A stretch of 64,000 nucleotides of DNA, taken from the NCBI GenBank assembly GCA_929200535.1, contig CAKMZV010000002.1, positions 11,537 through 75,536 of the forward strand, written 5' to 3'. Every line of letters begins with the position of its first letter. Position 1 is the first letter of the stretch. A program made the translations under genes and the position numbers. This stretch comes from an uncultured Gammaproteobacteria bacterium (GTDB lineage: Bacteria; Pseudomonadota; Gammaproteobacteria; CAKMZV01). Below the pieces are notes generated by a model. It saw only the letters and a program-made list of their open reading frames with translations, searched no databases and had not been told where the DNA came from. Positions 39,960 to 48,757 of this stretch are shown here, in pieces.

Positions 39960-40758
39960 CCCTTTACTCAAAACTCTTCCTGAATATATACACGCGGCTT
40001 TAAATCCGTTTACCCAGTCTCGCCCAGCCTCCAGTACAATAATTACTAAGGAAGATGCTAGTAAAACAACCTCCTTTGATCTTGAACTACAAGAAAGGCT
40101 TCAAGAACTTTTAGTGAGGCTTTTTCCCTCTTTTTCAGCGTGGGGTGAAGAAAGCTTTATACAAAACTGCAAACTTGAAGACCAAGATATTAACCAAGGA
40201 ATACACTGGGTTATTGATCCAATTGACGGAACCACCAATTTTATACACAATATACCCGCTTTTTGCACAACCCTCAGTCTTATCTCAGAGGGTGAAGTGA
40301 TTGCTGGTGTCACTTATGACCCAAATCGCAAAGAACTCTTCCACGCCATAAAATCTCAGGGTGCTTTTTTTAATCACGAAAAAATCCCCCATAAGCAAGG
40401 ACCGGTGGAACTAAAAGAAAGCATCGCTTCTGTTGATTTTAAACGCCTTGGAACCAATCTAAGAAGTCATATTGCCCAACAGCAACCCTATTATTCACAA
40501 AGAAATTTTGGCTCTTCGGGTATAGAGTGGAGTTGGCTATCAATTAATCGTGTTGATATCTATTTACATGGCTCCCAAAGCCTCTGGGATTATGCTGGTG
40601 GATTACTTGCTATTCGAGAATTAGGCGGTGTTGCCAGCGACCTAAATGGTAACCCCATAGATAAACTAAGTTTAGAGAAAACTTCAATCCTCGCAAGTCA
40701 ATCAGCATCACTACACCAGGAGTGGTTAAAAATCATACGAACCGCAAATATAAAATGA
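39946..40758 (+). CDS. Inositol-monophosphatase-family phosphatase
   Basis: The 270-residue protein has the metal-binding motifs of the family: GEES, DPIDGTTNFIHNIP, and WDYAGG. The N-terminus differs from SuhB, with ASSTIITKEDASKTTSFD in place of the usual VTEAD region, so the substrate could be inositol phosphate, a 3'-nucleotide or another sugar phosphate. It overlaps the CNNM gene by 14 nt and the outer-membrane protein gene by 4 nt, giving a three-gene coupled set. Confidence 0.88.
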   Translation: MINLDPLLKTLPEYIHAALNPFTQSRPASSTIITKEDASKTTSFDLELQERLQELLVRLFPSFSAWGEESFIQNCKLEDQDINQGIHWVIDPIDGTTNFIHNIPAFCTTLSLISEGEVIAGVTYDPNRKELFHAIKSQGAFFNHEKIPHKQGPVELKESIASVDFKRLGTNLRSHIAQQQPYYSQRNFGSSGIEWSWLSINRVDIYLHGSQSLWDYAGGLLAIRELGGVASDLNGNPIDKLSLEKTSILASQSASLHQEWLKIIRTANIK

Positions 40759-41954
40759 CATCTACTTTTAAACTTTTTAGGGGGCTTTGTATTTTTCTCG
40801 CGTTTTACGGCACCCAATCATTTACCCAACCTAAGCTTCATTTTGAAAAAGAAAAAAATCGTTTTAATTTTGCCCAAATGCATCTTGGCTATGAGTATAG
40901 CCAAATGAATTTAAAAATACCCACAATAACGAACCCTATTGAGGAACAGGCAGAAATCCATAATATTGTTTTTGGAGGATGGCACTTTTGGGGGATGGCT
41001 GATTTTTATCTCGCGTTTCCAGTGCAAACACACGAAGAAAAAGGCCGCACTTTTTCTCCCGGAGTAGAAACCGCTTTTCGTTGGTATCCAACCCCTATCT
41101 CTGTCGATAAACTTAGACCTTTTCTCGGTATTGGTTTCAATTTTACAAAATACCAACAAGACCCAAACGCACCAAATAAAACAAATATTGGCTATCCAAT
41201 AAATGCAGGGTTAAGTCTTGCCAATAGAAATTTTCAATTAGAGCTCGGGGTTCGCTATCAACAAGATCCATCATTTAACTACTTTATATCAACCTCTCAA
41301 CAGCGCACATTTGAAGCAGAAAACACCTCTTTTTTCGTTGCTATTAAACGAATTGTTGATACCACGGTTCGAGCAAAACGCCATGGACAAATCAACCAAA
41401 AAACAGGATTTTACCCCTTTGTCGGTGTGGGACCCTCTGCCGCTTGGATTACCGCTGGAGAAAACTCCTATTTCAAGCAAAACACCCCCTGGATAGATGG
41501 CGATGTTGCAATTAATATCTTTCCCGAAATTTCTGCCGGCGTTCACTGGAAAAACAGTGCCACATTAAGCCATCGAACAATTTTTCAGGTGGCTTGGAGA
41601 CAATTTAACTACACCCTAAAAGGATATGAAAGTCACTACAATTTAGGCTATAACAGTTTCGCTTTTGAAATCGCACAAACCCTTTTTGACTACCACGGGT
41701 TTGTCCCCTTTGTTGGATTAAGTTATAACAACGTTAAGACGTCCATTTCTGGCGATATTTCCAGCAAGGAAAATCTTTCGCTTATTGGTGCCCTTTTTGG
41801 ATGGGATATTTTACCAATAGGTACTCGCTCTCCTTGGGCTTTGCGCACCAATTTGCGATGGTACCCAAAAGTTGAACTGACTCTTGAAGACGATCAAACC
41901 GTTGCTTTTCCAAACTTTGAATTCAACTTTATACAGTGGATTTATCAGTTTTAA
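40755..41954 (+). CDS. Probable outer-membrane beta-barrel protein of unknown function
   Basis: I choose ATG 40755, overlapping the IMPase stop (ATGA), over a GTG at 40722, because it begins a proper signal peptide (MTSTFKLFRGLCIFLAFYGTQSFTQ). The 399-residue product is rich in alternating aromatic strands, such as MHLGYEYSQMNL and FVPFVGLSYNNV, and ends in Phe, the outer-membrane assembly signature. Two similar halves appear: both contain a PFVGVGPS/PFLGIGFN-type strand. No named family is recognised. Its end overlaps convergent tilS by 26 bp. Confidence 0.7.
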   Translation: MTSTFKLFRGLCIFLAFYGTQSFTQPKLHFEKEKNRFNFAQMHLGYEYSQMNLKIPTITNPIEEQAEIHNIVFGGWHFWGMADFYLAFPVQTHEEKGRTFSPGVETAFRWYPTPISVDKLRPFLGIGFNFTKYQQDPNAPNKTNIGYPINAGLSLANRNFQLELGVRYQQDPSFNYFISTSQQRTFEAENTSFFVAIKRIVDTTVRAKRHGQINQKTGFYPFVGVGPSAAWITAGENSYFKQNTPWIDGDVAINIFPEISAGVHWKNSATLSHRTIFQVAWRQFNYTLKGYESHYNLGYNSFAFEIAQTLFDYHGFVPFVGLSYNNVKTSISGDISSKENLSLIGALFGWDILPIGTRSPWALRTNLRWYPKVELTLEDDQTVAFPNFEFNFIQWIYQF

Positions 41955-43212
41955 CCCACCGTATTTCCACTTCCTTATTAGAGGATGGAAAATCAAACAA
42001 AATCAAACCAAGCACCCCTATTAGTTTATCACCAGCATAAAGAAGAGGGAGCTTTCGCCAACTTCTTGGCAACATTTGCTTTTTATACCAAGATTTCAAA
42101 CGCTGAGGATGGCCGTTGATTGTGATTATTTCCCCACCAGTTCGAGTACGTATAGAAAGGGGGTTGTCGAGCAACCAGTCATCCTGCTCACCGTTCTTTT
42201 TCGGCTGATAAAGGGGCTCTACGGCAGAAACCTTATCTACCGAATCATAGAGACTTAAAACCCCTTTTTGAAAAAACAATATCTCTGTTGGATGTTTAAG
42301 CTCTTCATCTCTGCCGACCACAAACTCACCACAACTGGCATCCTTTAATTGCCTTAAAATTTCGTGTAAAAATGGTTGTAGTAATTGAATTTGGTGCTCT
42401 GATAACCATTGTTTTAATAATAAAAAACGCGTACTTTCAGGCAACAAATTTAGACTCTCCAAAGAAAGGCTTTGTTTAGCAAACGGGCGAGGGTCAAGAA
42501 TATGGTTTTGGATTTCTTGTTGTAAAAAACGAGTTAAAACGACCGTTTCTCGATTAATTTGTTGAACACTGTTTGACAACCTTTTAATTGTTTTCGGCCA
42601 CTTTTGTTCGAGCTTTGGAAAAATTTTATGCCTGAGATAATTTCTAGACAGGCTGACATCTGTGTTTGAGTCATCCTCTACCCAAGTTAAGTGGTTTTTT
42701 TCAGCATACTTGGTAATTTCTTCTTGGCTTATGCTAAGCATAGGGCGCCATAAAAAAAAGTGTTTGTAGGGCGTTAAATTGCTCATTCCTTTCAACGCAT
42801 TTAAACCCCCTCCTCGTAATAATTTAAGAAAAATGGTTTCTGCTTGATCTTGTTGATGATGGGCTAAAGCAAGAATTGCTTGCTTTGGCAGAATATTAGA
42901 GAAAGCATCCAAGCGAGCCTCTCTTGCTCGCCTTTCCAGCCCTTTTCTTGTTGCTTGCGAAAGAGTGATTTTTTGGGAATAAAAGATTACTCCGATTGAT
43001 TCACAAAAATCTTTACAATGAGCTTCCCATTGATTAGCATTAATGTTTAATTGATGGTTTATATGCAGGGCAACGATTTCTACATCTAATAATTGAAATT
43101 GTTGGACCGCCTTGTGCAACAATACAGAGGAGTCTTTTCCGCCACTAAACGCAACAAAAATTTTATTTGGTTGAGGAAAAGGTAGTTCTATTTGCTCAGA
43201 AAGAGAGCACAT
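41929..43212 (-). CDS. tilS: tRNA(Ile)-lysidine synthetase
   Basis: The 427-residue protein has the PP-loop ATPase motif AFSGGKDSSVLLH, LALAHHQQDQAETIFLKLLRGGG and LSRNYLRHKIFP, plus the C-terminal domains of the long proteobacterial form (SWYKKQMLPRSWRKLPLLYAGD). TilS converts the wobble C of tRNA-Ile(CAU) to lysidine, essential for AUA decoding. The 3' end overlaps convergent coding sequence by 26 bp, so no room is left for separate terminators. Confidence 0.95.
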   Translation of the reverse strand: MCSLSEQIELPFPQPNKIFVAFSGGKDSSVLLHKAVQQFQLLDVEIVALHINHQLNINANQWEAHCKDFCESIGVIFYSQKITLSQATRKGLERRAREARLDAFSNILPKQAILALAHHQQDQAETIFLKLLRGGGLNALKGMSNLTPYKHFFLWRPMLSISQEEITKYAEKNHLTWVEDDSNTDVSLSRNYLRHKIFPKLEQKWPKTIKRLSNSVQQINRETVVLTRFLQQEIQNHILDPRPFAKQSLSLESLNLLPESTRFLLLKQWLSEHQIQLLQPFLHEILRQLKDASCGEFVVGRDEELKHPTEILFFQKGVLSLYDSVDKVSAVEPLYQPKKNGEQDDWLLDNPLSIRTRTGGEIITINGHPQRLKSWYKKQMLPRSWRKLPLLYAGDKLIGVLGLILFDFPSSNKEVEIRWVKTDKSTV

Positions 43213-43238
43213 TTATTCTCGGGCTTCGCTAATAATTA

Positions 43239-43535
43239 GAGACCTTTGCATAAAAGTATGGCACAAAAAACGTTTTTACTCTTGGCGAGTTTACGAGCCT
43301 TAGAGTAACAGTGTTTGAACTGCTTGCAGGTAAAAGAAAAAAGATAAAAAATTGTTCTGATTGAGGCGTGAAACGTAGCCAATACGTCCGTCTTCGCAAG
43401 TTTCACAACACAAAAAGCGTTTTTACTCTTGGTGAGTTTACGAACCATAGAGTAACAGCGTTTGAAGCGCTTGCGAATAAAAATCAGGGCAATTTTTTGC
43501 TTTTCTACTTGTCATATCTTTTGTGCAAAGGTCTC
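43239..43535. mobile_element. Full-length 297-bp mini-element (MITE-like)
   Basis: The ends are GAGACCTTTGCATAAAAG and CTTTTGTGCAAAGGTCTC, with 5-bp direct repeats AATTA (43234-43238 and 43536-43540). It is nearly identical to 30571-30866, with the same duplicated internal module. It lies between the tilS start and the rhodanese stop; the right-hand repeat contains that stop codon. It encodes no transposase. Confidence 0.87.
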
Positions 43536-43537
43536 AA

Positions 43538-43831
43538 TTAGCCTAACCAATTTTTATAAGATTCTAAGTCGTATAATTCGGTGTAGCCTAAGCCGCGCAA
43601 TAAAGATGCCGCTTTTTTGCTTCGACTACCACTACGACAAAATAAAACGATTGGCGTAGCTTTATCCTCAGATAAAACTAAAGAAAAATCCTCTAAAACA
43701 CGATCTAAAGGAAGATTTAATCCGCCCACTTTTGTTTCATTATATTCTTCTGGAGTTCGCACATCGATAAGCTGTGCACCCTCTGCCACCAATTTTTTTG
43801 CTTCTGTGTAATTAATAATTTTTGCATCCAT
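43538..43831 (-). CDS. Single-domain rhodanese (sulfurtransferase)
   Basis: I place the start at ATG 43831 (MDAKIINYTEAKK, 97 residues), with GGAG 9 nt before it; the frame continues to a TTG at 43861 inside the upstream terminator, which is unlikely to be used. The rhodanese fold is shown by LIDVRTPEEYNE and the active loop CRSGSRS with its catalytic cysteine. It resembles GlpE/PspE-type enzymes that move sulfane sulfur; the substrate is unknown. The stop codon lies in the target repeat of a mini-element. Confidence 0.88.
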   Translation of the reverse strand: MDAKIINYTEAKKLVAEGAQLIDVRTPEEYNETKVGGLNLPLDRVLEDFSLVLSEDKATPIVLFCRSGSRSKKAASLLRGLGYTELYDLESYKNWLG

Positions 43832-43842
43832 CGGCTTTCTCC

Positions 43843-43876
43843 AAAAAAAAACCACCCCCAAAGAGGTGGTTTTTTT
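43843..43876 (-). terminator. Strong (bidirectional) intrinsic terminator downstream of the HU gene
   Basis: ACCACC (43851-43856) pairs with GGTGGT (43865-43870) around eight bases, with A-runs on one side and T-runs on the other, so the stem extends to 12 bp. On the minus strand it terminates the HU transcript, 20 bp before the HU stop codon side. Confidence 0.88.
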
Positions 43877-43896
43877 AATTAAATAAAATCTTACAA

Positions 43897-44169
43897 CTAA
43901 CGAACCGCATCTTTTAAGGATTTTCCAGCAACAAAGCGTGGTACACGCGCTGCTTTTATCTGAATGGTTTCTCCTGTTTTTGGATTTCTGCCAGCTCTGG
44001 CGGCTCTGTTACTTGTTTTGAAAGTTCCAAAACCAACGATGCTTACTGAATCACCTTTAGCAAGAGCTTGAGTGATTCCTTCGGTTGTTGCATTCAATGC
44101 TCGGGCGGCATCGGCTTGGGTTAATCCGCTTGCTGCGGCGATTCCTGCTACTAAATCTGTTTTTGTCAT
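43897..44169 (-). CDS. hupB: DNA-binding protein HU (beta type)
   Basis: The 90-residue protein has the full HU/IHF fold with VSIVGFGTFKTSNRAARAGRNPKTGETI and the DNA-contacting arm. HU bends DNA non-specifically and compacts the nucleoid as a dimer. It reads as HU, not IHF, by the GRNPKTGE arm. It is monocistronic, with a strong terminator directly downstream and a 133-bp gap to gpsA upstream. Confidence 0.94.
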   Translation of the reverse strand: MTKTDLVAGIAAASGLTQADAARALNATTEGITQALAKGDSVSIVGFGTFKTSNRAARAGRNPKTGETIQIKAARVPRFVAGKSLKDAVR

Positions 44170-44302
44170 AAAATGCCTCTTTTTTACATATTATTATTAA
44201 AAACAATCCGTCAACTAGATAACATAAATGCTCCTAATGTTCTATTTCTGGACTCCTTATTCTAAAAAACTACAATGTAATTTTACCCCAAACCCCATAT
44301 TA

Positions 44303-45277
44303 TTAGGGGTCTTTTTTGTTTTCATCTTCAAAAAATTCTGCTTTAGGGCTTCTTTTCAGTAAATCTTCGGCAATTTTCTTGGGCGAAGATTGGGTATGAG
44401 TCAGCTGATAAACCGCCTCACAAATTGGCAAATCTATTTGGTTTTTTTGTGTAATTTGATGAACAACGGCCGCCGCCTCTTTGCCTTCAACCAGTTCGTC
44501 AAAGGGTTTGTTTTGGGTTAATAATATCCCATAACGGCGATTTCTAGATAGGTTATTTGTACTTGTAAGGACGACGTCGCCCAACCCAGATAGCCCATAA
44601 AGGGTTTGTGATTTTCCCCCCAAAAAAAAGTTTAGTGTGTTGATTTCTTTTAATCCCCGAGTAATAACCGCGGCTTGTGCATTTGAGCCAAAGTTTAATC
44701 CATCACAAACCCCTACCGCAATAGCGATTATGTTTTTCAAAGCAGCACCAACCTGTGCTCCTAAAACGTCTTCTGAAGTGTATGGTCTAAATTCTTGAGT
44801 GTGTAGGGCGTCTTTCCAAAAGGTTGTTTTTGTTGGGGGACCGGCAAGTAAAATAGCCGTTGGCTTATCTTGTACAACATCATTAGCAAAAGACGGTCCA
44901 GTAATAAAAACACCCTCTTGATTAAAGCGTTTTTTTATTTGATCGCTAAAAAAATCACCCTCTTTAGAAAACCCCTTTGTTGCCCAAGCTAAAAAAGAGG
45001 GGGGCAAAGAAATTTGATCTAAAACCTCCGAAAAGGCATTACTGGGAACACAAAGCAAAACGCCTTCTGCCCGGTCAAGAGCAGTAGAAAGGGAGGTCGT
45101 TGCTTGTATAGAGTCCGAGAAAGTAACATTAGGATGCTTTGGGTGTTTGTGATGGTTTATTTGCTCAACGGTTTTGGGGTTGCGACTCCAAACAACCGCC
45201 TGTTTTGCTTTTTTGGCTATTCTTGAAGCAAGGGCAATTCCCCACGCCCCTCCTCCTAAAACAGCAATATGAGACAT
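44303..45277 (-). CDS. gpsA: Glycerol-3-phosphate dehydrogenase [NAD(P)+]
   Basis: The 324-residue protein has the N-terminal dinucleotide motif AVLGGGAWGIALA, LLCVPSNAF, the catalytic lysine region ALKNIIAIAVGVCDGL, and SGLGDVVLTSTNNLSRNRRYG. It makes sn-glycerol-3-phosphate from DHAP for phospholipid synthesis. It follows grxC by 2 bp. In E. coli secB lies between them; here it is missing. Confidence 0.95.
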   Translation of the reverse strand: MSHIAVLGGGAWGIALASRIAKKAKQAVVWSRNPKTVEQINHHKHPKHPNVTFSDSIQATTSLSTALDRAEGVLLCVPSNAFSEVLDQISLPPSFLAWATKGFSKEGDFFSDQIKKRFNQEGVFITGPSFANDVVQDKPTAILLAGPPTKTTFWKDALHTQEFRPYTSEDVLGAQVGAALKNIIAIAVGVCDGLNFGSNAQAAVITRGLKEINTLNFFLGGKSQTLYGLSGLGDVVLTSTNNLSRNRRYGILLTQNKPFDELVEGKEAAAVVHQITQKNQIDLPICEAVYQLTHTQSSPKKIAEDLLKRSPKAEFFEDENKKDP

Positions 45278-45279
45278 TT

Positions 45280-45534
45280 TTATGATGCGAGCTTATCTAA
45301 CTCGCCGCTCTCTTCTAATGCGGTCATCTCGCTAAACCCTCCGATACAAACATCGCCGAAAAAAATCTGAGGAGCGGTGTTTCCCCCTCCGCTTTTTTCC
45401 ATCATTTCCTTCCACAGGTCAGGAGAGTTGTCAACCACGGTTTCTGTATAGTCCCACTTTTTTTCTTCTAAAAATGCCTTCGCCGCCACACAAAAGGGGC
45501 ACTGGCTTAAAGTATATAAGTGTATTTTTTTCAT
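45280..45534 (-). CDS. grxC: Glutaredoxin 3
   Basis: The 84-residue protein has the dithiol active site CPFC near the N-terminus, a TAPQIFFGDVCIGGF cis-proline and glutathione-binding segment, and normal length. It reduces protein disulfides with glutathione. It overlaps yibN by 4 nt and is 2 bp before gpsA. The glutathione reductase gene gor is also in this window (52089). Confidence 0.94.
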   Translation of the reverse strand: MKKIHLYTLSQCPFCVAAKAFLEEKKWDYTETVVDNSPDLWKEMMEKSGGGNTAPQIFFGDVCIGGFSEMTALEESGELDKLAS

Positions 45535-46004
45535 TTTTTATTCTCCTTTATTGGGTGTTTTTTTTTGCTTTTTTTAACCTCCTTAGAAACGGGATAACTT
45601 GCCGCCTTCCAAGCATTAAAGCCGCCTTGTATATAGTGAACCTTTGCTTCCAAAGAAAGCGGTTTTAATTTTTTAATTGTTGGTATCGAGCGAGCTCCAT
45701 TTAAACAATATAACAAAATATCGGCTGGGGTTTTTTGTTTTTTTATCTCCTCTGCCAAGGTTTTGTTTAAATTCGATGCTGGGTGGTTTTTTGCTCCGCC
45801 GATATGCTCTCGGCGAAAATCTTCAATTTCGCGTGTATCTATAACCCACGCTCCATCGTTAATATAACGAATTGCTTGTTCGGGGGATAATGCAGAAAAT
45901 CGAGAGGAAATAAAGCTGATGTAAGTCATAATTGTGGCTAAGAAAAGGCCCGCAAAAAGAATCCAGTTTTCGTTTAAAAAATAGAATAAAAGCTCTTTGT
46001 TCAT
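45531..46004 (-). CDS. yibN: Membrane-anchored rhodanese-like protein (YibN type)
   Basis: The 157-residue protein has an N-terminal transmembrane helix (residues ~14-32) and a rhodanese domain with WVIDTREIEDFRREHIGGA and an active loop CLNGARS containing the cysteine. The tail is lysine-rich. It is the first of the yibN-grxC-gpsA cluster, conserved in gammaproteobacteria. The function is not firmly known; recent E. coli work ties YibN to membrane-protein insertion factors. Confidence 0.85.
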   Translation of the reverse strand: MNKELLFYFLNENWILFAGLFLATIMTYISFISSRFSALSPEQAIRYINDGAWVIDTREIEDFRREHIGGAKNHPASNLNKTLAEEIKKQKTPADILLYCLNGARSIPTIKKLKPLSLEAKVHYIQGGFNAWKAASYPVSKEVKKSKKKHPIKENKK

Positions 46005-46031
46005 TTGAAAAAAATTAGATGTTTATATTAT

Positions 46032-46064
46032 GAGTCCTTTGCACAAAAGATATGACAAGGTCTT
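46032..46064. mobile_element. 33-bp mini-element with perfect 5-bp flanks
   Basis: The ends are GAGTCCTTTGCACAAAAG and GACAAGGTCTT, each with one change from the consensus. ATTAT flanks it on both sides (46027-46031 and 46065-46069). It separates the polA 3' end from the yibN start (28 bp), so it sits in the promoter region of the yibN-grxC-gpsA cluster. Confidence 0.75.
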
Positions 46065-46122
46065 ATTATGTGTTGGGTTACTTCTAAATTATATACCGCT
46101 TGATTAAGAGGTTGTTTTTTGG

Positions 46123-48756
46123 CTAATGAGCTTCTGCCCAATTTTTTGCTACCCCAACATCTACTTTGAGGGGGATAGAAAGGGGAACAATCTCTTGCAT
46201 TATCTTTTTTATAAGAGGCTTATAGTGATCTGTTCTGTTTTCTTCAACCTCAAAGAGTAATTCATCGTGTATTTGTAGAACCATATCTATCTCTGAGTTT
46301 CCTTGGGTGATCTTGTGTACTTCTATCATCGCTAATTTAATAATATCCGCCGCAGCTCCTTGAATTGGAGCATTAATTGCCGCTCTTTCTGCATAGGTAC
46401 GTAATTTATGGTTGCGGTTATTAATATCTGGGGTATGTATTCTCCTACCCATAAAAGTGCTTACCCACCCGTTTTGTTTTGCTTGGTTTTTTACCTCTTC
46501 CATATAACCTTCAATTTTAGGAAATTGTTTAAAATAAGCCTCCATCCAATTTTTTGCCTCTTGTACTGTTATTTTTAGTTGATTGCTTAATGAAAAAGCA
46601 GACATTCCGTAAATAAGACCAAAATTAATGGTTTTAGCATAACGCCTTTGCTCTGAAGATATTTGTTCTGCTGATAAATTAAATACCTTTTGTGCGGTAA
46701 CTTTGTGAATATCTAAGTCTTGATTAAATGCTGCCATAAGTTGTTCATCTTGAGTTTGGTGTGCTAAGATGCGTAATTCAATTTGAGAATAGTCTATTGC
46801 CATCAAAACTCGCCCCGGGGGAGCACAAAAAGCCTCACGAATAAGCCTCCCGTTTTCTGTTTTAATCGGGATGTTTTGGAGGTTGGGGTCGCTTGAAGAG
46901 AGGCGACCGGTATTGGTGATTATTTGATTGAGTTTTGTGTGAATTCGGTTTTGTGGGGTTATGTGTTTTAATAAACCCTGGGTATAGGTGGATTGAAGCT
47001 TTGATAGACCTCGGTATTGAATTATTTTTTTGGCAATCTTGTGTCCATCAAAAGCTAATTTTTGCAGTGTTTCTTCATTGGTAGATGGGTTTCCTGTTGG
47101 GGTCTTTTGTAGCACCGGTAATTTAAGCTTTTGATAAAGAATTTCTCCCACTTGTTTAGGCGAATCAATATTAAATGGTTCTTGAGATCCTTGATATACC
47201 TCTTTTTGAACTTCTCCTATTTGTTGAGAAAAAATCACATCTATTTCTTGTAGTTTTAAGGGGTTAATAAACACCCCGCATTCTTCTATATCACTTAAAA
47301 CGTTTATTAATGGTTGTTCTATTTTAGTAAAAACTTCTGATATTTTTGGGTTTTTAGCAAGTTCGTCTAAAAGTTGTTTTTGTAAAAAATCATATTGCTT
47401 TGCGCGAGCAATAACCTCCTCTACAAACTCAATCTTTTCAGAATCTGGAGGCGGCAAATCAGGCTGCGTTCTTTCGATTTCTTTTTCTATATTTTTCCAT
47501 TGTGGTGAGGCTTTTCCAGCATTTAAAACATAGTATAAAACCATTAAGTCAATGGTTTGTTGAGTGTTTGGGTTTATGTTTGTTTTATGTTTTAGCTCTT
47601 TGCTGTCGTAAACAACGATTCTTTGTTGGGTGCTTTCGATTTTTTTATTGATTTTGTTTGGGGCTTCTTTTTTTATGTTGATTGTTTTTATCCCTATAAC
47701 TTTTTTTTCATTTAATAAGCATCCGTATAAAACGTCTCCTTCTTGAATAAAAAATATTGGGTTTTTGTTAGGGGTGTTTGCTTGCGGTCTTTGTAGCTGT
47801 TCAAACCAACCATAAAAATCTTTAATTATTTCTATTGGGGTTTTGATTATTTGGTGTATTGGTGTTTGCAATGAGGCTGTTTTTCTTTTGTTGAGCTTTC
47901 CAAGCTCACTAACAAAGCCCATTTTGGTGTAATGCCTTTCTAATTCTTCAAAATCCTCTTCACTATTATCAATAATTTTTAAATCATCTAACTGTAATGG
48001 CACAGAAATGTTGTAATTTATCTCGGTAAGCCTTAAATACAAAGGAATGTTTTCCGTTTGTTGTTGTATAGCTTGCCCTACTTTTCCAGAAATTAAATGG
48101 GCATTTTTTATAATTGAGTTTAAGTCTTGATATTGGTTTATGAGTTTTACTGCCGTTTTCGCTCCAACCCCAGGAACGCCAGGAATATTATCCACAGAGT
48201 CTCCTGTTAAAGCTAAAAAGTCAGCAACTTGATTGGGATAGATTCCCATTTTATTTTTAACCCCCTCACTATCAAGAACCTCTATTTCTCCATTTTTAAT
48301 ATTGGTTAAAATAATATTTGGGCTAACTATTTGAGCTAAGTCTTTATCTCCTGTAGCGATTACAATTAAATTTCCTTGCTTTTCTAAGGTTTTTGATAGG
48401 GAGCCTATAACATCATCAGCCTCTTCTTTTTCTATTTGAATTTGGGCTGTTTTTTTAACTGATAGTAGTTCTTGTATCTGTTGGTAAGCGATCACAATTT
48501 CTGGTGGCGTTGGTGGGCGATTCGCTTTGTATTGCGGAAAAAAAGTATGTCTTTGTGTTTTCCCTTGAGGATCAAAAACCACACAACAGTGGGTTGGTTG
48601 ATGATAATCTAAAAGTAGGCTTAAACTTCTATTAAAACCAAACACGGTGCCACTAGGCTCACCACTTGGGGTGGTAAGACGACTTAATGATGGTGTGTGA
48701 TGTGCCCGATAGAGATACGATGAACCATCTATTATTAATATTTTATTTTTACTCAC
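46123..48756 (-). CDS. polA: DNA polymerase I with degenerate proofreading domain
   Basis: The 877-residue protein starts at GTG 48756. Residues ~1-300 are the 5'-3' exonuclease (IIDGSSYLYRAHHT, TGDSVDNIPGVPGVGAKTA). Residues ~490-877 are the polymerase, with DYSQIELRILAHQ, RRYAKTINFGLIYG and QIHDELLFEV. The middle domain lacks the DTET exo I motif (FFIQEGDVLYG stands there), and the exo III YxxxD is not visible. It should therefore fill gaps and remove primers but not proofread, as in Taq polymerase. The start lies 1 bp from that of divergent tsaC. Confidence 0.93.
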   Translation of the reverse strand: MSKNKILIIDGSSYLYRAHHTPSLSRLTTPSGEPSGTVFGFNRSLSLLLDYHQPTHCCVVFDPQGKTQRHTFFPQYKANRPPTPPEIVIAYQQIQELLSVKKTAQIQIEKEEADDVIGSLSKTLEKQGNLIVIATGDKDLAQIVSPNIILTNIKNGEIEVLDSEGVKNKMGIYPNQVADFLALTGDSVDNIPGVPGVGAKTAVKLINQYQDLNSIIKNAHLISGKVGQAIQQQTENIPLYLRLTEINYNISVPLQLDDLKIIDNSEEDFEELERHYTKMGFVSELGKLNKRKTASLQTPIHQIIKTPIEIIKDFYGWFEQLQRPQANTPNKNPIFFIQEGDVLYGCLLNEKKVIGIKTINIKKEAPNKINKKIESTQQRIVVYDSKELKHKTNINPNTQQTIDLMVLYYVLNAGKASPQWKNIEKEIERTQPDLPPPDSEKIEFVEEVIARAKQYDFLQKQLLDELAKNPKISEVFTKIEQPLINVLSDIEECGVFINPLKLQEIDVIFSQQIGEVQKEVYQGSQEPFNIDSPKQVGEILYQKLKLPVLQKTPTGNPSTNEETLQKLAFDGHKIAKKIIQYRGLSKLQSTYTQGLLKHITPQNRIHTKLNQIITNTGRLSSSDPNLQNIPIKTENGRLIREAFCAPPGRVLMAIDYSQIELRILAHQTQDEQLMAAFNQDLDIHKVTAQKVFNLSAEQISSEQRRYAKTINFGLIYGMSAFSLSNQLKITVQEAKNWMEAYFKQFPKIEGYMEEVKNQAKQNGWVSTFMGRRIHTPDINNRNHKLRTYAERAAINAPIQGAAADIIKLAMIEVHKITQGNSEIDMVLQIHDELLFEVEENRTDHYKPLIKKIMQEIVPLSIPLKVDVGVAKNWAEAH

Positions 48757-48757
48757 A

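Noticed and set aside
43236-43448. Open frame of 70 codons on the minus strand within the second full element
   Set aside because: It is the same element-derived reading frame. I mention it only as a point to test, not as a gene.
44281-44320. CCCC...GGGG hairpin near the gpsA 3' end as a terminator
   Set aside because: On the gpsA strand no T-run follows the stem, and half of it is coding sequence.
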